From positions 32,051 through 96,050 of the forward strand of contig JAIUPN010000015.1 in the NCBI GenBank assembly GCA_020160755.1: DNA of 64,000 bases. The letters are read 5' to 3'. This DNA is from Pseudomonadota bacterium (GTDB taxonomy: Bacteria; Pseudomonadota; Alphaproteobacteria; Sphingomonadales; Sphingomonadaceae). The notes under the pieces were generated by a model, which was given only the letters and a program-made list of their open reading frames with translations, ran no database searches and was not told the origin of the DNA. Positions 8,431 to 18,505 of the stretch are shown piece after piece (within the stretch, counting starts at the first letter, position 1; every line of letters begins with the position of its first letter). The position numbers and the translations under genes are program-made.

Positions 8431-9870
8431 ATGACCAGTCTCGATCCCCGCCGCTTCCTCTATCGCGCCGACGCGCTCGACCCCGATCTGGCGCAGGCGC
8501 TCGCGCGCGAAGCGCTCGCCAAGGCCGACGACGGCGAGCTGTACCTGCAATATCGCGCGACCGAGAGCTTCGGCTTCGACGACGGGCGCCTCAAGACCGC
8601 CGATTATTCGACCGACGCCGGTTTCGGTCTGCGCGCCGTGTCGGGCGAGATGACGGGCTTTGCCCACGCGAGCGACATCAGCGCCGGCGCGATCCGCCGC
8701 GCCGCGGAGACGCTCGCGCTGCTCGATCCGTCGAATCAGGCGCACGCCGCGCCGCCGCCGCGCACCAACCGCCATCTCTATGACGAGGCGAACCCGCTCG
8801 ACCTCATCCCCTTCGCCAAGAAGGTCGCGCTCTGCCAGGAAATCGACGCCGCCGCGCGCGCGCGCGATCCGCGCATCGTGCAGGTGTCGGTCGCGCTCGC
8901 GGGCAGCTGGTCGGTGGTCGAGATCGTCCGCGCCGACGGCTTCCTCGCGACCGACATCCGCCCGCTCGTCCGCCTCAACGTCTCGATCGTCGTCGAAGAG
9001 AACGGCCGCCGCGAAACCGGCTATTTCGGCCTTGGCGGCCGCTACATGTACGATCATCTGTTCGAACCCGTACAGTGGAACCGCGCGATCGACGAGGCGC
9101 TGGCACAGGCGCTCGTCAACCTCCGCGCGGTCGACGCCCCTGCGGGCGAATTCACCGTATTGCTCGGCCCCGGCTGGCCCGGCGTCCTGCTCCACGAGGC
9201 CGTCGGCCACGGGCTCGAGGGCGACTTCAACCGCAAGGGCACCAGCGCCTTTTCGGGCCGCATCGGCGAACGCGTTGCGGCCTCCGGCGTCACCGTGGTC
9301 GACGACGGCGCGATGGAAAGCCCTGTCGGCGGCGGCCGCCGTGGCTCGCTTTCTATCGACGATGAAGGCACTCCGACCGGCGAGACGGTGCTGATCGAGG
9401 ATGGCATCCTCAAGGGTTATATGCAGGACCGCCTCAACGCACGCCTGATGGGGGTCGAACCCACCGGCAACGGGCGGCGCGAAAGTTTTGCGCACGCGCC
9501 GATGCCGCGGATGACGAACACCTTCATGCGCGGCGGCAACGACGATCCCGCCGAATTGCTCAGCCGCGTCAAGAACGGCATTTTCGCCAAAAGCTTCGGC
9601 GGCGGACAGGTCGACATCGTGTCGGGCAAGTTCGTCTTCAGCTGCACCGAGGCGTACAAGATCGAGAATGGCAAACTTGGCGACTCGATCAAGGGCGCGA
9701 CGCTGATCGGCGACGGGCCGAGCGTGCTGACCAAGGTCACCGGCATCGGCAACGACATGGCGATCGACGAAGGCATCGGCATCTGCGGCAAGGGCGGCCA
9801 GAGCGTCCCCGCGGGCGTCGGCCAGCCGACCTTGCTCGTGAACGGGCTGACGGTGGGCGGCACGGCCTGA
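8431..9870 (+). CDS. tldD: Metalloprotease TldD
   Basis: 479 residues, the usual TldD length. It has the zinc-binding HEAVGH motif at residues 255-260, the flanking GHGLEGDFNRKGTSAFSGR segment, and the conserved C-terminal glycine-rich ICGKGGQSVPAGVGQPTL region. With TldE (PmbA) it forms a heterodimer that degrades unfolded peptides and, in some species, matures microcins or helps clear antitoxin CcdA. tldE is not in the window, as is common. The upstream DUF4402 gene is probably transcribed separately. Confidence 0.95.
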   Translation: MTSLDPRRFLYRADALDPDLAQALAREALAKADDGELYLQYRATESFGFDDGRLKTADYSTDAGFGLRAVSGEMTGFAHASDISAGAIRRAAETLALLDPSNQAHAAPPPRTNRHLYDEANPLDLIPFAKKVALCQEIDAAARARDPRIVQVSVALAGSWSVVEIVRADGFLATDIRPLVRLNVSIVVEENGRRETGYFGLGGRYMYDHLFEPVQWNRAIDEALAQALVNLRAVDAPAGEFTVLLGPGWPGVLLHEAVGHGLEGDFNRKGTSAFSGRIGERVAASGVTVVDDGAMESPVGGGRRGSLSIDDEGTPTGETVLIEDGILKGYMQDRLNARLMGVEPTGNGRRESFAHAPMPRMTNTFMRGGNDDPAELLSRVKNGIFAKSFGGGQVDIVSGKFVFSCTEAYKIENGKLGDSIKGATLIGDGPSVLTKVTGIGNDMAIDEGIGICGKGGQSVPAGVGQPTLLVNGLTVGGTA

Positions 9871-9873
9871 TTG

Positions 9874-9898
9874 GAACCCCGGCGAAAGCCGGGTTCCG
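9874..9898. repeat. Small imperfect GC hairpin repeat downstream of tldD
   Basis: GGAACCCCGGC, GAAA loop, then GCCGGGTTCC forms a stem with a single bulge starting 4 bp after the tldD stop. It resembles the short CCCCGGC palindromes near 20184 and 44318 and may double as a terminator, but no T-run follows. Confidence 0.45.
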
Positions 9899-10030
9899 TT
9901 TCGACCAATGGAACACTGGTTTCTGCCGGTGAATGTCGCCTGTGACCCTGCTCACTTGGCGTCCGGCCCTCCCGCGCATATAGCTCTCCCCAACAAAAGA
10001 AGAATCGGGTCGCATCATCCGCGGGGGGCA

Positions 10031-10047
10031 CTCCCTGCAACAGGGAG
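10031..10047 (+). promoter_or_regulatory. Hairpin covering the ribosome-binding site of the 10054 gene
   Basis: CTCCCTG (10031-10037), loop CAA, CAGGGAG (10041-10047): a perfect 7-bp stem whose 3' arm contains the Shine-Dalgarno AGGGAGG just ahead of the ATG at 10054. Such a fold would hide the ribosome-binding site and could act as a translational switch. Confidence 0.5.
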
Positions 10048-10053
10048 GATAAT

Positions 10054-11271
10054 ATGCGTTCGAGTCTGCGTTTCGTTTCCGTGGCCGCCGTCGCCGCGAT
10101 GCTCGCCGCCGTTCCCGGCTCGGCGCAAAAATCAACCGGCCCCAAGGAACGCTATGAAATGGACGTCGCGACAATGTCCGGCTTTGCCGCGATGGGCGGC
10201 GGCAAGGGCGGCATCGGCGGCGCGATGGGGATGATGTTCGGCGGCGATCCGTCGAGCAAGGTCGCGCACCAGCTCCTCCTCCGCCTCGGTTCGAACGACG
10301 CCGCCACCGCGCCGCCGCCGAAGGGCGACCATTTCTTCCTGCCGCAGGCGAAGATGGGCAAGTCGGTGCCGCTCTTCTGGGAGGAAGGAAAGGAAGCGCC
10401 CGGCACGGAGACCTTCGAACGCCCCAAGGGCCGACTGCTCCTCTATTGGGGATGCGGCGCCAAGGCCGGCCCCGGCCAGCCGGTGGTGATCGATTTCGCC
10501 AAGGTCGCCGCGGGCCAGATTCCGCCGAACCTGTTCTCGAGCGCGGTTCCGGTGATCCGCGAAGTCAGCAAGGCGAACAGCCGCTCCTATATCGACTGGC
10601 CGAACAAGAAGGGCGGCCGGCAGCCCGGATCGGGTTCGTCGCTGATCGGCGCGCACCGCGTCGCGAGCAATATCGGTCCCGACATCAATTTCACCCTCGC
10701 GCAGGATTATATGCAGGGCCTTTCCGCCTCGACCGCGGTACAGGGCGACCAGTCGGTGATGGTCCGCTGGAATTCGGTACCGAACGCGACGGGCTATGTC
10801 GCGTGGACGATCGGCGGCATGGGCAATGGCGGCGGCAAGAACGACATCGGCGACATCGTCTGGTGGACGAGCAGCGCGTCGAAGGAATTCGGTGGCGGCC
10901 TCTGGGACTGGCTGCCTCCCTCGGTGGTCGCGAACCTCATCACGAAAAAGATCGTGATGCCGCCCGCCCAGACGAGCTGCCAGATTCCAGCCGAGGTCAA
11001 GAAGGCGTCGGGCGAGATGATGATCGGCAATTTGAACGCCTTCGGCCCCGAAGCCAATTTCTCCTACCCGCCGAAACCCGCGGGCAATGCGGTGTGGAAT
11101 ATCGACTGGACCGCGAAGGTGCGTTTCCGTTCGCACACGATGCTGCTGGTCGGCGCCGATTTCGGCGGCATGGGCGGGGCATCGACCGGCGGCAGCACCC
11201 CCGTCGAACCCGCGAAGAAAAAGAAGTGCAAGGGTCCGCTGGGCATCCCGCTCCCCGACGGGGCGTGCTGA
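10054..11271 (+). CDS. Exported protein of unknown function, Gly/Met-rich N-terminus
   Basis: 405 residues; ATG at 10054 with a strong AGGGAGG site 7 nt upstream. A Sec signal (SLRFVSVAAVAAMLAAVPGSA) precedes a Gly/Met-rich stretch (residues about 42-67). The central part contains YWGCGAKAGPGQP, then IDWPNKKGGRQPGSGSSL and a fibronectin-like QSVMVRWNSVPNATGYVAW segment. The C-terminus has four lysines (AKKKKCKG) and cysteines near the end. I do not recognise a named family. It looks like a secreted or periplasmic beta-rich protein conserved among sphingomonads, but that is an impression. The next gene encodes another small exported protein in the same orientation. Confidence 0.8.
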   Translation: MRSSLRFVSVAAVAAMLAAVPGSAQKSTGPKERYEMDVATMSGFAAMGGGKGGIGGAMGMMFGGDPSSKVAHQLLLRLGSNDAATAPPPKGDHFFLPQAKMGKSVPLFWEEGKEAPGTETFERPKGRLLLYWGCGAKAGPGQPVVIDFAKVAAGQIPPNLFSSAVPVIREVSKANSRSYIDWPNKKGGRQPGSGSSLIGAHRVASNIGPDINFTLAQDYMQGLSASTAVQGDQSVMVRWNSVPNATGYVAWTIGGMGNGGGKNDIGDIVWWTSSASKEFGGGLWDWLPPSVVANLITKKIVMPPAQTSCQIPAEVKKASGEMMIGNLNAFGPEANFSYPPKPAGNAVWNIDWTAKVRFRSHTMLLVGADFGGMGGASTGGSTPVEPAKKKKCKGPLGIPLPDGAC

Positions 11272-11354
11272 AACGGCGGCGAGTCAGGCCCTGTTCACGC
11301 GGCGGGGCGTATGAAGGCGCCGGGTAGGGTATGATGAAGACAGGAGTCGAACCC

Positions 11355-11756
11355 ATGCGTCACCTCATCCCGGCGCTTCTGGCCGCAGCCGCGATCGCGG
11401 CCTCACCCGCCGCCACCGCGCGCGAAAAGCTCGCACCCGAGGACCAGCTCGCCAAGCTGCTCGAAGGTCGCGTCGCGGGCGAGCCGCAGGATTGCATCTC
11501 GCTTTCGAGCGCGCGCAGCTCGCAGATCATCGACAAGACCGCGATCGTCTATCGCGCGGGCAGCACCCTTTGGGTCAACCGGCCGAAAGGCGGCGCCGAA
11601 TCGCTCGACGACGACGATATCCTCGTGACGAGGACGACGGGCAGCCAATTGTGCAGCATCGATCCGGTCGAGCTGCGCGACCGCACGAGCCATTTCTACA
11701 CCGGCTTCGTGTCGCTCGGCGAATTCGTCCCCTATCGCCGCGCCAAGGGCGAATAG
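11355..11756 (+). CDS. Small exported protein of unknown function
   Basis: 133 residues from the ATG at 11355, which has AGGAG 8 nt upstream; an ATG at 11331 is less likely. Signal peptide RHLIPALLAAAAIAASPAATA. Two cysteines (QDCISL, SQLCSID) could form a disulfide in the periplasm. The motif GEPQDCISLSSARSSQIIDKTAIVYR followed by LWVNRP is typical of a short sphingomonad-specific exported family without known role (longer string shortened here to its ends). No partner is obvious. Confidence 0.75.
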   Translation: MRHLIPALLAAAAIAASPAATAREKLAPEDQLAKLLEGRVAGEPQDCISLSSARSSQIIDKTAIVYRAGSTLWVNRPKGGAESLDDDDILVTRTTGSQLCSIDPVELRDRTSHFYTGFVSLGEFVPYRRAKGE

Positions 11757-11773
11757 CCTCATCTTTGCGGGCG

Positions 11774-11821
11774 CAGCGAAGCGATCCGGGCTTGCGTAAA
11801 CCGCTCCGGATTGCTTCGCTG
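11774..11821. repeat. Intergenic palindromic repeat before DUF924 gene
   Basis: CAGCGAAGCGATCCGG (11774-11789) pairs with CCGGATTGCTTCGCTG (11806-11821), 16 bp with one G-T mismatch and a 16-nt loop. This sequence style (AGCGAAGC..ATCCGG) is common as a dispersed intergenic palindrome in alphaproteobacteria. It ends 8 bp before the next ATG. Confidence 0.6.
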
Positions 11822-11829
11822 TACGCACC

Positions 11830-12405
11830 ATGACAGATGACACCGAAACGCCCGCCCCTCCCCCCGCCGACTGGGCACAGCAATTGCTGGACTTCTGGTT
11901 CGACGCGCACGGCATGGACGACTGGTACGGCGGCGGCCCCGAATTCGACGCCGAGGTCCGCGATCTCGCCGAAGGCTGGCACGAAGCGCTCCGCTCGCAG
12001 CCGCCCGCAAGCTTCCTCACCGATCCCGACACCGCGCTCGCCGCGGCGATCCTGTTCGATCAGGTGCCGCGCAACCTGTTTCGCGGCCACGCCGATGCCT
12101 TTGCGACAGACGAGCTCGCGCGCGCGATCGCGCGCGGCATCGTCGCCAACGGATGGGATCGGGGCTGGCCCGATGCGCGCCGCCAGTTCGCCTATCTTCC
12201 CTTCGAGCATAGCGAGGATATCGCCGACCAGCGCGAATCGCTGCGCCTGATGGGCCAGCTCGCCGACCCGATGTTCGCCGATTTTGCCAAGAAGCATTTC
12301 GACATCATCGACCGCTTCGGCCGCTTCCCGCACCGCAACGAAGCGCTCGGCCGCACGAGCCGTGCCGACGAAGCCGCGGCGATAGAAGAGGGCAGGAATT
12401 GGTGA
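11830..12405 (+). CDS. DUF924 family protein
   Basis: 191 residues. The family signature is clear: LLDFWF near residue 20, ILFDQVPRNLFRG around 76-88 and the LPFEHSEDIADQ segment, with the terminal HFDIIDRFGRFPHRN. DUF924 proteins are all-helical with a TPR-like fold and no proven biochemical function. Soluble, no signal. The next gene begins 28 bp downstream, so an operon with the PPOX gene is plausible. Confidence 0.88.
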   Translation: MTDDTETPAPPPADWAQQLLDFWFDAHGMDDWYGGGPEFDAEVRDLAEGWHEALRSQPPASFLTDPDTALAAAILFDQVPRNLFRGHADAFATDELARAIARGIVANGWDRGWPDARRQFAYLPFEHSEDIADQRESLRLMGQLADPMFADFAKKHFDIIDRFGRFPHRNEALGRTSRADEAAAIEEGRNW

Positions 12406-12433
12406 TAGGGCCGGTTCGACACGGAGAAGAGCC

Positions 12434-12997
12434 ATGGCCGAATTCACCGACACGCTGACCGACAAGCATATCGCCTTCATCGAAAAGCAGCCGGTCTATT
12501 TCACCGCGACAGCAGCCGCCGATGCGCGCATCAACCTGTCGCCCAAGGGCTATGCCGACAGCTTCCGCATCCTGTCGGACCGGCAGGTCGCTTATCTCGA
12601 CCTCGGTGGATCGGGGAACGAGACGCACGCGCACCTCGCCGCAGACGGGCGCATCACGATCATGTTCTGCGCCTTCGACCGCAGCGCGCTGATCCTGCGC
12701 ATCTATGGCCGCGGCCGCCCCGTGCTGCCGCAGGATGCCGGGTGGGAAGCGCTCGCCGCGAACTTCAATCTGATCCCCGGCACGCGCCAGATCTTCGTCA
12801 TCGACATCGAAAGCGTGCAGACGAGCTGCGGCTGGGGCGTGCCGATGATGGAATTGCAGCACGAGCGCGACACGCTGCAGAAATATCACCGTCAGGCCGA
12901 CCGCGCGCTGTGGGTCGAAAAATTCCAGGGGCGCACAAAGAGTATCGACGGCCTGCCGACGCGCCCGACCGACCGTTTCATCGCGGGCGACGCCTGA
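12434..12997 (+). CDS. Pyridoxamine 5'-phosphate oxidase-family (FMN-binding split barrel) protein
   Basis: 187 residues with the split-barrel pattern: HIAFIEKQPVYFTATA, then INLSPKGYADSFRI, GSGNETHAHL, and ITIMFCAFDRSALILRIYGRG. These match the PPOX/YdaG-like subgroup that binds FMN or F420 rather than true PdxH. Likely a flavin-dependent reductase or heme-binding protein in the cytosol. AGAAGAG gives a reasonable ribosome site. Its TGA overlaps the ATG of the DUF2007 gene by one base, so the two are co-translated. Another PPOX-type gene is at 55498. Confidence 0.85.
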   Translation: MAEFTDTLTDKHIAFIEKQPVYFTATAAADARINLSPKGYADSFRILSDRQVAYLDLGGSGNETHAHLAADGRITIMFCAFDRSALILRIYGRGRPVLPQDAGWEALAANFNLIPGTRQIFVIDIESVQTSCGWGVPMMELQHERDTLQKYHRQADRALWVEKFQGRTKSIDGLPTRPTDRFIAGDA

Positions 12998-13227
12998 TGC
13001 CGCTGGTCGAACTGGCGCGCCTCCCCAATGGCGCCGAGGCCGAATTGCTGCGCGGCCGCCTCGAAAGCGCGGGTGTTCATGCCGTCTGTTTCGATGCGGG
13101 CATGAATATCGCCGAAAGCGTCGGACTGCTCATCCCGGTGCGCATCATGGTGCTCGACGAGGACCTCGCCGAAGCGCAGGCGCTGATCGCCGAATTCGAG
13201 GCCGTCGGGAACGGAAACGCGGACTGA
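12997..13227 (+). CDS. DUF2007 domain protein
   Basis: 76 residues. The ATG at 12997 shares a base with the previous stop (TGATG). The pattern LARLPNGAEAELLRGRLESAGVHAV, then IPVRIMVLDEDLAEAQALI is the DUF2007 (putative signal-transducing) fold, a small ferredoxin-like domain resembling PII/ACT-type sensors. Function unknown. Translational coupling with the PPOX gene suggests a shared process. Confidence 0.82.
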   Translation: MPLVELARLPNGAEAELLRGRLESAGVHAVCFDAGMNIAESVGLLIPVRIMVLDEDLAEAQALIAEFEAVGNGNAD

Positions 13228-13245
13228 GCGCTTGAAAAGCAAGTC

Positions 13246-13953
13246 ATGATCAAGGTCGCCAGTTACAATATGCGCAAGGGCATCGGGCTCGACCGCCGCC
13301 GCGATCCCGGCCGGGTGCTCTCGGTGCTGCGCGAACTCGATGCCGATATCGTCGCGCTGCAAGAGGCCGACCGCCGTTTCGGCACGCGCGCGAGCGCGAT
13401 CCCGCCGCACATGTTCGAAGAGCATAGCGACTATGTCCCGGTCGACCTGCTCGACGGCCGCCCTTACGCGATCGGCTGGCATGGCAATGCGCTGCTCGTC
13501 CGCAAGGGCGCCGAGGTCGAGGAAAGCCACGCGCTCCACCTGCCGACGCTCGAACCGCGCGGCGCGGTGGCGGCGACCGTCCGCATCGGCGACACGCGGC
13601 TTCGCGTCGTCGGCATGCATCTCGACATTTCGGGCTTGCGCCGCCGCCAGCAGGCGCGCGCAATCCTGAACCACGTCGCCGAGGGCGAAGATCTGCCGAC
13701 GATCCTGATGGGCGATTGCAACGAATGGCGTGCAACGGGCGGCTGCCTGTCCGATTTCGGCGCGCACCACCGGCCGGTCGACACCGGCCACAGCTTTCAC
13801 AGTCGCCGCCCGGTCGCCCGGCTCGACCGCATCTTCGCGACCCCCGATCTCGAGGCGGTCGACGCCGGGGTGCATCGGAGCGCGCTCGCGGCACGCGCAT
13901 CGGACCATCTGCCGATCTGGGCGCGGTTCAGGACGGTCGCCGATCCTGCCTAA
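13246..13953 (+). CDS. Endonuclease/exonuclease/phosphatase family protein
   Basis: 235 residues, no signal peptide. EEP motifs: VASYNMRKGIG, ALQEAD, GMHLDISG, MGDCNEW and ASDHLPIWA. The SYNMRKG opening and short length place it among the YbhP-like cytosolic members. These hydrolyse phosphodiesters, but no substrate is assigned. Starts 18 bp after the DUF2007 gene and may be the last gene of that operon; the sigma-54 promoter of glnK follows about 100 bp later. Confidence 0.86.
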   Translation: MIKVASYNMRKGIGLDRRRDPGRVLSVLRELDADIVALQEADRRFGTRASAIPPHMFEEHSDYVPVDLLDGRPYAIGWHGNALLVRKGAEVEESHALHLPTLEPRGAVAATVRIGDTRLRVVGMHLDISGLRRRQQARAILNHVAEGEDLPTILMGDCNEWRATGGCLSDFGAHHRPVDTGHSFHSRRPVARLDRIFATPDLEAVDAGVHRSALAARASDHLPIWARFRTVADPA

Positions 13954-14058
13954 AATTTAGGCAATCCCCTGCTGCACCTGCCCAGCGAACGACCGATTCT
14001 TCGCTGTGCCGCTTCAAAACCGTCACAAAATGTTAACTTTCGCACGCCCGGCGCAATC

Positions 14059-14074
14059 TGGCACGGCTGTTGCA
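14059..14074 (+). promoter_or_regulatory. Sigma-54 (RpoN) promoter of glnK-amtB
   Basis: TGGCACG-N4-TTGCA, matching the -24/-12 consensus at every key base, with GG at 14060-14061 and GC at 14072-14073 (12 bp apart). Transcription would begin near 14085, some 24 nt before the glnK ATG. The downstream genes are classic NtrC/RpoN targets, which strengthens the call. An isolated TGCACC half-site lies further upstream, near 13973, but a full NtrC palindrome is not evident. Confidence 0.9.
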
Positions 14075-14108
14075 GTGCAACATGGTGCCATTAGCAAAAG
14101 GGGGCGTC

Positions 14109-14447
14109 ATGAAGCTGATCCTGGCCATCATTAAACCATTCAAGCTCGACGAGGTGCGCGAGGCGCTCACCGGTCTGGGCATCGCCGGCATGACCGTGAC
14201 CGAGGTCAAGGGGTTCGGCCGGCAAAAGGGGCAGACCGAAATCTACCGCGGCGCCGAATATGCGACCAACATGGTGCCGAAGGTGAAGATCGAGCTCGTC
14301 TGCGACGACGCGCTCGCACCACGGGTCGTCGAAACGCTCCAGCAAAGCGCCGGCACCGGCTCGATCGGCGACGGCAAGATCTTCGTCCTCGACGTGGGTC
14401 AGGCCGTGCGCATCCGCACCGGCGAGACCGGCGAGGCGGCTCTGTAA
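14109..14447 (+). CDS. glnK: P-II family nitrogen regulatory protein
   Basis: 112 residues from the ATG at 14109, with AAAAGGGGG upstream. P-II proteins sense 2-oxoglutarate, ATP/ADP and glutamine, and GlnK plugs the AmtB channel when nitrogen is plentiful. Seen here: N-terminal MKLILAIIKPFKLDEV, T-loop with Tyr51 in IYRGAEY (the uridylylation site), and the C-terminal GDGKIFVLDV and IRTGETGEAAL segments. The gene is immediately followed by amtB; the pairing and the sigma-54 promoter favour GlnK over GlnB. Confidence 0.95.
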   Translation: MKLILAIIKPFKLDEVREALTGLGIAGMTVTEVKGFGRQKGQTEIYRGAEYATNMVPKVKIELVCDDALAPRVVETLQQSAGTGSIGDGKIFVLDVGQAVRIRTGETGEAAL

Positions 14448-14464
14448 TGACGAAGGGGGAAAAT

Positions 14465-15829
<1,365 letters not shown>

Positions 15830-15918
15830 CAACGAGACAGGATACCCGTCGCCGCACGCTCTCTCTCCTTTCAAACGGCGGCGGCGGGGTCCTCACCAGG
15901 TTCCTCCTGCGAACCACT

Positions 15919-15944
15919 GGCCGGGGCTTGCCCCGGCCTTTTTT
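15919..15944 (+). terminator. Rho-independent terminator of glnK-amtB
   Basis: GGCCGGGGC (15919-15927), TT, GCCCCGGCC (15930-15938) followed by six T. The stem is perfect and the T-run is immediate. It lies 90 bp after the amtB stop. Confidence 0.92.
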
Positions 15945-16086
15945 GTCACTTTCTTACTGTGGCTGGCGTGCAACATGTCGCGACCATTGTTTCGCGCAAT
16001 ATTCATGCGTCATTGCGTAATGGAAACAAGAGGCGCACCTTCTCCGGCGGACCAACGCAAGATTGGCCATCAGGAGGAGGATAACC

Positions 16087-18450
16087 ATGTACGCACGTGC
16101 ACATATGCTCGCGGGCCTGTCGCTGCTCGCGCTGACGATCAGCGCTCCAGCAGCGGCGCAAAACGCCCCGGCCGACGAAGACAGCAACATCATCATCGTC
16201 ACCGCGACCAAGCGGGACGCCAATCTTCAGGACATCCCGTTCTCGATTAACGCGCAGACTGCGGAGGATATCCAGAAATCGGGGGCGGTGACGCTCGAGG
16301 ATCTCTCGCGCAACGTCGCGGGGCTATCGGTCCAGAATCTCGGGCCCGGCCAGAGCCAGGTATCGGTGCGCGGCGTCTCCGCGGGCCAGGTCGTGCGCGA
16401 CCAGCCGGGGGTCAAGGAACAGGTCGGCGTCTATCTCGACGAAAGCGTGATCTCGCTCTCGCTCTTCACCCCCGACATCGACCTTTACGACCTCAACCGC
16501 GTCGAAACACTACGCGGTCCGCAGGGAACGCTCTTCGGCTCGGGCTCGGTCGGCGGCACGATCCGCTACATCACCAACCAGCCGAAGCTCGGCACGACGG
16601 AAGGCAGCGTCGAGGCGAATCTCAACCTTGTCGACGGCGACGATTTCGGCGGGCACCTCAAAGGCGCGATCAATGTCCCGATGGGCGACAAGGCGGCGAT
16701 CCGCGCGGTCGGTTATTACACGCGCTACGGCGGCTTCATCAACGCGATCGGCCCGGCGGGCAAGGACGATATCAACAGCGGCGAACGCTATGGCGGGCGC
16801 ATCGCGCTGACCTTCGAGCCGACCGACAATATCTCGATCACTCCGCGCATCGTGTATCAAAAGGTCAAGGCCGACGGCTTCAACCGGCAAGACATCTACA
16901 ATCTCTATGCCAACCGGTTCACGACGACGCGCCCGCAGGTGACGTTCGACGAGCGCGAGCAATATCTGCTGCTCCGCGAGTCGTTCGAGGACGAAACGCT
17001 GATCGCCGACCTCAAGCTCGACGTCGCCCTCGATGGCGTCAAGGTGACCGCGGTGACCAGCTATACCAACCGCGACATCCTCGTCAGCCGCGATGCAAGC
17101 GCGCTTACCGGTTCGGTGTCGGTCGACCTCGGCTTCCCCACCGCGGGCGTGCTGTTGCCATCGAACCTCCTCGACACGACCGATCTCAAAAGCTTCACCC
17201 AGGAAGTGCGGCTCGCGTCGGATTATGACAGCCCCTTCCAGTGGGTGTTCGGCGGCTTTTATTCCAGCACCGATCGCTTCTATCGTCAGCGGCTGCCGAC
17301 CCCGGGCTATGATGCCGTTACCGATGCGACGCTCGGCGCGGGAACGTCGGCGGCGGTTGCGAACGGTTTCCCGGCCAACTCGCCCTATAATGCCGACCTG
17401 CCCTACGACATCAAGCAGCTCGCGATCTTCGGCGAAGGCACCTATTCGATCACCGACGCCTTCGACGTGACGGTCGGGGGCCGCTATTACGACTTCCTCG
17501 AAACCCGCCGCTTCGTCACCGGCGGGTTGTTTGCCAACGGCGACCGCCGCCGCGACAAGACGCGATCGAACGGCATCAGCCCGCGCCTGCTGCTTAGCTA
17601 TGACGTCGCCGACAATGTGTCGATCAACGCGCAGGCGTCGAAGGGATTCCGCCTCGGCGGGGTCAACGATCCCCTGAACCTGCCACTCTGCTCGCCCGGA
17701 GACGCCGCGCTGTTCGGCGGTTTTCAGGACTATGACGACGAAACGCTGTGGAACTACGAGCTCGGCGTCAAGTCGCAAGGCCGCGGCTTCACCTTCAACG
17801 CGGCGGGTTTCTACAACGACATCAAGAACCTCCAGGTCACGCTCGACGCCGGGACCTGTTCATCGCGCATCGTCTTCAACGTGCCCAAGGCGCATTCGAT
17901 GGGGGTCGAATTCGAACTCGGGCTGTCGCCGGTCGACGGGCTCGATCTCAACCTGTCGGGAAGCCTGATCGAGGCCGAATTCGACACAACGCTACCCGGC
18001 GCACTCACCGCCGCAACGGGGATCCGCGAGGGGAACCGCCTGCCGTCGGTGCCCAAGTTCCAGCTGTCGGCGTCGGGCAGCTATGAATTCCCGGTGTCGG
18101 ACAGCGCGTCGGCGTATCTTTCCGCCTCTTTCCAGCATGTCGGAACGCGCTATACCCAACCGGCCGATCAGGAAAACAACCCGCGCACGTTCGTCCACGG
18201 ACTGCCGTTCGGCGGCGCCCCGGCGAACGCCGCGACGACCGTCAATCTGCAGCTTCCCGACTATCAGCTGGTCAATCTCAGCGCAGGCGTCGATTTCGAA
18301 AACGGGCTGTCGCTGATCGCCTATGTCAACAATGTCTTCGACGAAAATGCGCTGCTGTCGTTCGACCGCGAACGCGGCGGTCGGGCGCGTCTCGGCTATA
18401 CGGTAGGCCAGCCGCGCACCTTCGGCATTACCGCGCGCAAGACGTTCTAG
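16087..18450 (+). CDS. TonB-dependent receptor
   Basis: 787 residues from the ATG at 16087, with an AGGAGGAGG ribosome site 7 nt upstream. Signal peptide ends near PAAAQ; a TonB-box-like IIIVTATKRD follows. The plug domain has VRGVS, RVETLRGPQGTLFGSGSVGG (a canonical plug signature) and IRYITNQP. The remaining two thirds is a 22-strand barrel that ends in ITARKTF with the terminal aromatic Phe needed for outer-membrane insertion. Sphingomonads use many such receptors for sugars, aromatics or siderophores. The neighbours give no substrate clue. A 27-bp palindrome and a terminator follow. Confidence 0.94.
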   Translation: MYARAHMLAGLSLLALTISAPAAAQNAPADEDSNIIIVTATKRDANLQDIPFSINAQTAEDIQKSGAVTLEDLSRNVAGLSVQNLGPGQSQVSVRGVSAGQVVRDQPGVKEQVGVYLDESVISLSLFTPDIDLYDLNRVETLRGPQGTLFGSGSVGGTIRYITNQPKLGTTEGSVEANLNLVDGDDFGGHLKGAINVPMGDKAAIRAVGYYTRYGGFINAIGPAGKDDINSGERYGGRIALTFEPTDNISITPRIVYQKVKADGFNRQDIYNLYANRFTTTRPQVTFDEREQYLLLRESFEDETLIADLKLDVALDGVKVTAVTSYTNRDILVSRDASALTGSVSVDLGFPTAGVLLPSNLLDTTDLKSFTQEVRLASDYDSPFQWVFGGFYSSTDRFYRQRLPTPGYDAVTDATLGAGTSAAVANGFPANSPYNADLPYDIKQLAIFGEGTYSITDAFDVTVGGRYYDFLETRRFVTGGLFANGDRRRDKTRSNGISPRLLLSYDVADNVSINAQASKGFRLGGVNDPLNLPLCSPGDAALFGGFQDYDDETLWNYELGVKSQGRGFTFNAAGFYNDIKNLQVTLDAGTCSSRIVFNVPKAHSMGVEFELGLSPVDGLDLNLSGSLIEAEFDTTLPGALTAATGIREGNRLPSVPKFQLSASGSYEFPVSDSASAYLSASFQHVGTRYTQPADQENNPRTFVHGLPFGGAPANAATTVNLQLPDYQLVNLSAGVDFENGLSLIAYVNNVFDENALLSFDRERGGRARLGYTVGQPRTFGITARKTF

Positions 18451-18505
18451 CCGACCGGGAAAGGGGCCGGATGTGACGGCGTTCCGGTCCCTTTCTACCC
18501 GCTGA

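Noticed and set aside
13969..13990. NtrC binding site upstream of glnK
   Set aside because: Only a TGCACC half is seen; the matching GGTGCA is missing at the proper spacing.
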